In this document: piece after piece, positions 58,763 through 64,000 of the stretch
How the letters are laid out: every line of letters begins with the position of its first letter
Numbering within the stretch: position 1 is the first letter of the stretch
From: Metabacillus litoralis
Lineage (GTDB): Bacteria; Bacillota; Bacilli; Bacillales; Bacillaceae
Direction: 5' to 3'
Assembly: GCF_007994985.1 (NCBI RefSeq)
Contig: NZ_VOQF01000001.1
Span: 744,001-808,000 of the forward strand
Length of the DNA stretch: 64,000 nucleotides
The notes under the pieces: model-generated
What the model was told of the DNA's origin: nothing
The model's database searches: none
What the model saw: only the letters and a program-made list of their open reading frames with translations
Program-made: the position numbers and the translations under genes

Positions 58763-58806
58763 AAAAAAAACGGACAAACCAATTAGCTGGTTTGCCCGTT
58801 TTTATT
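58763..58806 (-). terminator. Terminator of gndA
   Basis: The stem AAACGGACAAACCA / TGGTTTGCCCGTTT (one A-C mismatch) with six-base loop and U-run on the minus strand. Confidence 0.88.
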
Positions 58807-58810
58807 TCTA

Positions 58811-60223
58811 TTATTTTTCCATCCATTCTGTATGGAAGACACCTTCTTTATCAACACGTTGGTATGTGTGAGCACCAAAGTAGTCACGTTGAGCTTGAAG
58901 CAGGTTAGCTGGAAGTGTTTCAGTACGGTAGCTGTCATAGTATGCAAGTGCAGACGAGAAGCAAGGTACTGGCACTCCATTTTCGATAGCTACTGATAAG
59001 ATTGTACGAAGTGCTCCTTGATAGCCTTCAACAATGTCTTTAAAGTAGTCATCAAGTAAAAGGTTTGCTAATTTTGGATCTTTGTCATATGCATCTTTAA
59101 TTTTCTGAAGGAATGCAGCACGGATGATACAACCTCCACGGAAAATCATTGCGATATCACCGTATTTTAAATCCCAGTTATATTCTTCAGAAGCAGCTCT
59201 CATTTGAGCAAATCCTTGAGCATATGATACGATCTTGCTCATGTAAAGTGCTTTACGTACAGCTTCAATTAACTCTTCTTTATTACCTTCAAAAGGCTTC
59301 ACAGATGGTCCTGAAAGGATTTTGCTTGCTTTTTGACGCTCGTCCTTCATTGCTGAGATAAAACGTGCAAAAACAGATTCTGTAATGATCGGAAGTGGTA
59401 CACCTAAATCTAGTGCACTTTTACTTGTCCATTTACCTGTGCCTTTTTGACCAGCAGTATCTAATATCACATCTACTAGAGGCTTACCAGTTTCTTCATC
59501 CTTTTTCGTGAAGATATCAGCTGTTATTTCAATAAGGTAGCTATCAAGTTCACCTTTGTTCCACTCAGCAAACACTTCATGAAGCTCGTCTGCCGTTAGG
59601 CCTAAAACATTTTTCAAGATGAAATATGCTTCAGAAATTAATTGCATATCTCCATACTCAATTCCGTTATGCACCATTTTCACATAGTGTCCTGCTCCAT
59701 CTGGACCAATGTAAGTACAACAAGGATCTCCACCTACTTTTGCAGAAATAGCTTCTAAAATAGGTTGTACTAGATCAAATGCCTCTTTTTGTCCACCCGG
59801 CATAATTGAAGGCCCTTTAAGTGCTCCTTCTTCTCCACCTGAAACGCCAGTACCTATGAAATGGATTCCACTTTCAGCTAGATCTTTATTTCGACGTTGT
59901 GTATCTGTATAAAGCGTATTTCCGCCATCAATTAAGATATCGCCTTTATCAAGATGTGGTAAAAGCTGTTCAATTGTAGCATCTGTAGGAACACCTGCTT
60001 TAACCATTAATAAAATTTTACGTGGTGTTTCTAAAGATTGTACAAACTCTTCAATACTGTATGTACCTACTACATTTTTTTCTTTTGCTTCTGATAAAAA
60101 TTCTTCTGTTTTCTCTGCAGAGCGATTGAAAACAGATACTGAAAATCCACGACTTTCAATATTTAATGCTAAGTTTTTGCCCATTACTGCTAAACCAATT
60201 ACACCAATTTGTTGTTTCGACAT
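58811..60223 (-). CDS. gndA: 6-phosphogluconate dehydrogenase (NADP+)
   Basis: A 470-residue enzyme making ribulose 5-phosphate and NADPH. The cofactor site [13 protein letters not shown] is at 9-21, [21 protein letters not shown] binds the substrate, and the catalytic lysine is in [17 protein letters not shown]. The C-terminal tail [14 protein letters not shown] is typical. Synteny (yqjI) and length agree. Confidence 0.96.
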   Translation of the reverse strand: MSKQQIGVIGLAVMGKNLALNIESRGFSVSVFNRSAEKTEEFLSEAKEKNVVGTYSIEEFVQSLETPRKILLMVKAGVPTDATIEQLLPHLDKGDILIDGGNTLYTDTQRRNKDLAESGIHFIGTGVSGGEEGALKGPSIMPGGQKEAFDLVQPILEAISAKVGGDPCCTYIGPDGAGHYVKMVHNGIEYGDMQLISEAYFILKNVLGLTADELHEVFAEWNKGELDSYLIEITADIFTKKDEETGKPLVDVILDTAGQKGTGKWTSKSALDLGVPLPIITESVFARFISAMKDERQKASKILSGPSVKPFEGNKEELIEAVRKALYMSKIVSYAQGFAQMRAASEEYNWDLKYGDIAMIFRGGCIIRAAFLQKIKDAYDKDPKLANLLLDDYFKDIVEGYQGALRTILSVAIENGVPVPCFSSALAYYDSYRTETLPANLLQAQRDYFGAHTYQRVDKEGVFHTEWMEK

Positions 60224-60393
60224 ACGTTTACGTCCCTTCTAATCCTTAATAGTATGTAAAACTAAACGAGAAAAGTTTAGTTTTCCGACACTTCTTTAAA
60301 TTGACACATAATTCGAATTATTTATTATAACTACAACTTTGAAAATAACACATTTTCAAGATACATTTCAAGTAACATATCTTATGAAATCGC

Positions 60394-61629
60394 TTACTCC
60401 CTTAAAAAATCTTTATTAAAGCTAGTTCCAGATGAAATGTCCTGCTTCTTTTCTCCTTTTACACCACGTTTAATAAGCTGATTTCCATACTTGGAATTAA
60501 TTTTATCAATGACGGATAATAAAGGCTCATCTTTGGCATCTTTTTCAAAGGAAAACAAATCTAGCTGCTTAATAGCATCATTTTTTTCAATTAACTCTTG
60601 ACCAGTAATACCTAATAATCGTATCGGATCTTCCTCCCAGTGTGAATAAAACATCTGTCTTGCTACAGTATATATATCTGCTTCTTCATCAATAGGATTC
60701 TCTAATTTCTTACTTCTAGTAATTGTTTTTAAATTTCCATAACGAATAGTGATAAAAATTTTACTTGCTAGAACATCTTTCCGTTTCATTCGAATAGAAA
60801 CCGAACGTGCAAGCTTATGTAAAACTTCATTTATTTCTGATTCACTTGTTGTATTTTTAGAGAGGGTCGAAGAATTGCCAATGCTTTTAAAATCATAAAT
60901 GGAATCAGGATCCACTTCTCTTTCATCGATACCATTTGCTCGTTCTTTTAAACGTTCTCCATTGATCCCAAGCAGTGCTTTTAGTTTGACGGAATCAGCG
61001 TGCGCTACATCAAAAATTGTATTTATATTTATTGTTCTCAATTTTTCTGCTGTTTTTTCACCTATTCCATGCATCTCATTAGCAAGTAATGGCCAAAGTT
61101 TTAAAGGAAGATCTCGCTTTCTTAAAATTGAGATTCCAAGAGGCTTCTTCATATTCGAAGCCATTTTTGCTAAAAATTTATTAGGAGCTATTCCAATACT
61201 GCATGGAAGTAAAAGTTCGTCAAGGAGGCGCTCTTGAATGGATTTTGCCATTTCTAATGGCTTAGCTCCATCAAATTCGCTAAAATCTACATAACCTTCA
61301 TCAATTGACACTGGTTCCACTCGATCAGTAAATTCTCGGAGTAGGTCGAACATTGCTCTAGATGCAGAGCGATAGCGGTCAAAGTTCGGTTTTTTAATGA
61401 TAAGCTCTGGACATAACTTTTTAGCTTGCCAAAGTGGCATCGTCGTTTTGACTCCCTTAGAGCGAGCTTCATAGCTACAGGTAACAATGATCCCTTTTCT
61501 CTCCTCAACATTTCCTGCTATCGCAAGTGGTTTACCTTTAAGTGAAGGATCATAAGCCATTTCAACAGAAGCATAAAAGCTATTCATATCAACATGTAAA
61601 ATTACTCTTCTATTAGTCGTTTGCCCCAT
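60394..61629 (-). CDS. dinB: DNA polymerase IV (DinB/PolY1, YqjH)
   Basis: A 411-residue Y-family polymerase. Motif I is ILHVDMNSFYASVEMAYDP, motif III SIDEGYVDFSEF, and the helix-hairpin-helix MHGIGEKTAEKLRTI. A beta-clamp-binding-like QLDLFSF sits near 375. It copies over damaged bases. No LexA box was seen ahead of it, unlike yqjW. Confidence 0.95.
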   Translation of the reverse strand: MGQTTNRRVILHVDMNSFYASVEMAYDPSLKGKPLAIAGNVEERKGIIVTCSYEARSKGVKTTMPLWQAKKLCPELIIKKPNFDRYRSASRAMFDLLREFTDRVEPVSIDEGYVDFSEFDGAKPLEMAKSIQERLLDELLLPCSIGIAPNKFLAKMASNMKKPLGISILRKRDLPLKLWPLLANEMHGIGEKTAEKLRTININTIFDVAHADSVKLKALLGINGERLKERANGIDEREVDPDSIYDFKSIGNSSTLSKNTTSESEINEVLHKLARSVSIRMKRKDVLASKIFITIRYGNLKTITRSKKLENPIDEEADIYTVARQMFYSHWEEDPIRLLGITGQELIEKNDAIKQLDLFSFEKDAKDEPLLSVIDKINSKYGNQLIKRGVKGEKKQDISSGTSFNKDFLRE

Positions 61630-61733
61630 ACTCCTTCACCACACATAATTTTCTTCTTACTATTTTACCATGATTACGAATTAATTGTTTTCATATTCGC
61701 TTACTATACTAGTAAATCATTTTAAAAAATAAA

Positions 61734-62081
61734 GAGCCTAAGACATAATTAAAGAAATCATAAAAAAAGACGAATAAATCTAAATTCAGTTAAACTGAAA
61801 GAAACAAGTTCGTTCCATTGCGCTGCAGACAATCGCTTTCCACGGGGAGGAAGCTGAGCCTCCTCGACGCAAGCGCCTGCGGGGTCTCAGCCTTTCCTCT
61901 ATTCCCGTAGGAGTCGATTGTCTTCCGCTCCATTCCACTAGTTCTTAAAAATAGTATACAAAATCAAAAAAACTATTGAAGACAGTAATAAAACCCGAAC
62001 TAATAGGTGAATGTTTAATTGACATATCACCTATTAATTCGGGTTTATCATTAGAAGCTAAAACACTTATGTCCCAACCTC
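61734..62081. repeat. Family B MITE-like element, copy 3
   Basis: 348 bp. The left end is diverged (GAGCCTAAGACATAA); the right end is TTATGTCCCAACCTC. The hairpin CCGAACTAATAGGTGA / TCACCTATTAATTCGG at about 61997-62045 is intact. Orientation equals copy 2. Confidence 0.88.
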
Positions 62082-62104
62082 ATTATTTGTAGACAAAGTA
62101 TATT

Positions 62105-62243
62105 TTCAAGCCCTTCAGACTGGTTGAAAACATTTGAATTTCGAGGCACAAAGCCTTGTGAGGAGCGGTTTTACCGTGTTTGGTAATGAGCACAACATCA
62201 AAGTGAGTAACGAAGAAAGCGGTCGTTTGTATACAGTCTGAGT
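62105..62243. repeat. Palindrome-ended intergenic element, family D
   Basis: A roughly 135-bp segment bounded by CTTCAGACTGGTTGAAAAC and GTTTGTATACAGTCTGAG (inverted CAGACTG ends), with GC-rich interior (GAGGCACAAAGCCTTGTGAGGAGCGG). Only one copy is in the window, but its style resembles recurrent Bacillus intergenic elements; that last point is from memory. Confidence 0.45.
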
Positions 62244-62265
62244 CACCAATAATTATTGGTGACTC
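62240..62265. other. 26-bp perfect palindrome at the cheW stop
   Basis: GAGTCACCAATAA mirrored to TTATTGGTGACTC, with no loop bases, overlaps the end of the cheW frame. No U-run on either side. It may act as an RNA 3' end structure or a protein-binding site. Confidence 0.65.
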
Positions 62266-62720
62266 ACAATCTCTTCTTTCACAATAGCAATGCCTTCAAG
62301 TCCAGCTATTAATAAGTTAGGATCTATGATCGTAATAAGACGATCTTCTATGCTTGCAACAGCAGTAAAGTATTTAGTAGCTTGAAAAGCGCCTACTGAA
62401 ATTGACTTTAATTGTTCTTCTTCTATATCTAGGATTTCTTTTGCTTCTTTTACAATAAGCGCTGCAGATAATTCTTCAGAGTGAACAACAATTAATTTTG
62501 TTGTTTGTTCATCAATAATACTGTCTTGATGATAGAGAATTCTATTTGTATCAAGCACAGGAATTAATTCTCCTCTTACCTTAACAACACCCTTCATATA
62601 ATACGGCATATTAGGGATTACGTTGATATCTTCTAGTTTTTCAATAGAAATAACATGTTGAATCGGCAAACCATATTCTTCATTACCTTCACGAAAAACA
62701 ACTACTTTTGATAGTTCCAT
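62253..62720 (-). CDS. CheW-like chemotaxis coupling protein
   Basis: A 155-residue single-domain CheW protein (MELSKVVVFREGNEEYGLPI..., MKGVVKVRGELIPVLD, KLIVVHSEELSAALIV). CheW links receptors to the CheA kinase. I start at the ATG at 62720, with GAGGAGATT in front; the frame is open a further 47 codons without a site. It stands alone, away from the main chemotaxis operon, so it may be a second CheW/CheV-like copy. Confidence 0.88.
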   Translation of the reverse strand: MELSKVVVFREGNEEYGLPIQHVISIEKLEDINVIPNMPYYMKGVVKVRGELIPVLDTNRILYHQDSIIDEQTTKLIVVHSEELSAALIVKEAKEILDIEEEQLKSISVGAFQATKYFTAVASIEDRLITIIDPNLLIAGLEGIAIVKEEIVSHQ

Positions 62721-62882
62721 GATAATCTCCTCTCGGATACAGCTTGTACTCGATATATCTATGACTATCATACTATGAAAGTAGTAGTTTTGGAAGGTCT
62801 TATCTTTCTGTATCAGTTCAAGTAGTCTAGAAATCACACAAATATAATGGAAATTAAGCATCTACTTTACCAGTGAGTATCT

Positions 62883-63695
62883 TTAATTTTTCCGCCAATT
62901 GATTTGCTCAGTTTTGTACAATTTATCATGAAGAATTTTTTCGCATTTGGAAAAAATTGTTTCTATAACTGGAGTACCGCAAGCTAAGATCCTTATCACG
63001 AGCCCTTTCACATTTAATTCGCTAATACCAACACGAACATCCGCAATATCTTTTAGAGTATGTCGCAATTCTTGAAGAAGTTCATCATTTACTTCTTGAT
63101 GAATGATAAAAAGTGTGCCAATATGACTATATCCTTCAAGCTGCATGATATTCTCCAGCTGATTACAAGGCTTCAGGAGCTGATGATCAAAAATTTCAAG
63201 CCTTCCATCTACGTAGACTTTCATTTTCATCGCTAGTTTTTTATATTGAAAAAGCAAACCATCAGCTGACCAACCCGGTGTTACAATTTCAGTATAATAA
63301 AAAACCGACGATGATTTCATATATATATTAGTATATTGCCTAAAATCTGCATCTTTATATAAAATTAGTGAATCTTGTTTTAGAAACAACTCACTTTCAT
63401 TACCCAAGAAATAATCCATTTCCTGTGAGACACCATGCTTTAAACATTTATAGACCTTTGTAGAGGCTTGTGTTGTTAATGCAAATTTTGCACCATCACC
63501 TATTTTTACCTCCGTTTTATAACGATCTCCGTCCACATAACCTCCACCTACATGAATAAGCGTAAGCAATGGCAAGCCATCTGGAAGATAGGTAGGACGT
63601 GTGATTTTGAAAACTCCATCAAAATAACTATTCGAAATAACAGACCGATTATGTTTTTTGCCTACCTCAAGTTGCAGGTAGCCTGTATACGTCAT
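62883..63695 (-). CDS. ureD: Urease accessory protein UreD
   Basis: A 270-residue urease chaperone (also called UreH) that helps insert nickel with UreF and UreG. Family marks are [27 protein letters not shown] and [12 protein letters not shown]. It overlaps the ureG end by 4 bp, so it is the last gene of the urease cluster here. The main structural genes lie beyond 64000. Confidence 0.93.
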   Translation of the reverse strand: MTYTGYLQLEVGKKHNRSVISNSYFDGVFKITRPTYLPDGLPLLTLIHVGGGYVDGDRYKTEVKIGDGAKFALTTQASTKVYKCLKHGVSQEMDYFLGNESELFLKQDSLILYKDADFRQYTNIYMKSSSVFYYTEIVTPGWSADGLLFQYKKLAMKMKVYVDGRLEIFDHQLLKPCNQLENIMQLEGYSHIGTLFIIHQEVNDELLQELRHTLKDIADVRVGISELNVKGLVIRILACGTPVIETIFSKCEKILHDKLYKTEQINWRKN

Positions 63696-64000
63696 GCTTC
63701 TAATCCAACTAAAAATGCTTCCTTACGAATCCAATCCACCACATCTTTTACTCCTGATCCATCTTTGAGATTCGTAAATATAAATGGTCTGTCTCCACGA
63801 GAAACTAGTGTATCTTTCCGCATAATTTCAAGATCGGCTCCAACATATGGTGCTAAATCAGTTTTATTTATAATAAATAAATCCGATTTAATCATTCCCT
63901 GACCACCTTTACGAGGAATTTTTTCCCCCTGTGCAACGTCAATGATGTAGATTGAAAAATCAACTAATTCCGGACTAAACGTAGCTGCAAGATTATCTCC
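63692..64000 (-). CDS. ureG: Urease accessory GTPase UreG, C-terminal part
   Basis: The last 102 codons of UreG, cut by the window edge. [35 protein letters not shown] and the guanine-specificity motif [11 protein letters not shown] are present. UreG couples GTP hydrolysis to nickel delivery into urease. An ATG within (63895) is not the true start. Confidence 0.95.
   Translation of the reverse strand, partial: GDNLAATFSPELVDFSIYIIDVAQGEKIPRKGGQGMIKSDLFIINKTDLAPYVGADLEIMRKDTLVSRGDRPFIFTNLKDGSGVKDVVDWIRKEAFLVGLEA

Overview
The window is a stretch of core chromosome from a low-GC, endospore-forming Firmicute of the family Bacillaceae. The evidence is the full sporulation toolkit (spmA/spmB, dacB, the seven-gene spoVA operon, dacF-spoIIAA-spoIIAB-sigF, spoIIM, a YjcZ-type mini-protein), A/T-rich codon use, frequent TTG/GTG starts with strong Shine-Dalgarno sequences, and gene order that follows the Bacillus subtilis res-to-yqj region almost gene for gene. 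The exact genus cannot be fixed from this window; a Metabacillus/Bacillus-like organism is an inference.

Layout. 1-4.7 kb (minus): the start of resD, then resC/ccsB, resB, resA (cytochrome c maturation) and rluB. 5.1-8.9 kb (minus): dacB-spmA-spmB (spore cortex and core dehydration) behind scpA-scpB (SMC condensin partners). 8.9-15.9 kb: a yjcZ-type mini-gene, ypuF, ribT, and a riboflavin operon (ribE-ribBA-ribH) under an FMN riboswitch with no ribD in its usual place, then ppiB and ypuA. 16.2-25.9 kb (minus): lysA, spoVAA-AF and the dacF-spoIIA-sigF unit. 26-27.7 kb is a small accessory island: a NERD/zinc-ribbon protein between a dispersed repeat and a tandem array. 27.8-36.4 kb: nucleoside salvage (deoB-punA-pdp), xerD, yqzK, fur, spoIIM, a frameshifted acetyltransferase, an EndoQ-like nuclease and nudF. 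36.4-45.7 kb: the yqk genes and an SOS-type polY2/yolD group with an embedded SGNH hydrolase. 45.8-61.6 kb: a TRM11-like methyltransferase, a GNAT, yqjQ, yqjP, T-box-controlled proI, a methyltransferase, yqjN, namA, rnz, zwf, gndA and dinB/polY1. 62.2-64 kb: a lone cheW, then ureD and ureG of a urease cluster that leaves the window.

Working units. Three programmes dominate: respiratory cytochrome assembly (res), forespore and mother-cell sporulation (with recognisable sigma-E, sigma-F and sigma-G promoter candidates), and central metabolism with cofactor supply (riboflavin, lysine, proline, pentose phosphate, nucleoside salvage). Regulation readable from sequence includes an FMN riboswitch, a proline-type T-box, paired LexA boxes and many intrinsic terminators.

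The least ordinary content is non-coding. At least three families of short, transposase-less elements with inverted ends (A about 183 bp, B about 348 bp, C about 145 bp) recur through the window. A and B share a GC-rich core inside unrelated ends. One A copy supplies the C-terminus of the NERD protein, and one B copy appears to supply the terminator of proI. Two unrelated loci carry about 20-bp-period tandem arrays. I did not find a phage, a CRISPR array, a transposase, or a defence or biosynthetic system that I could defend as new.
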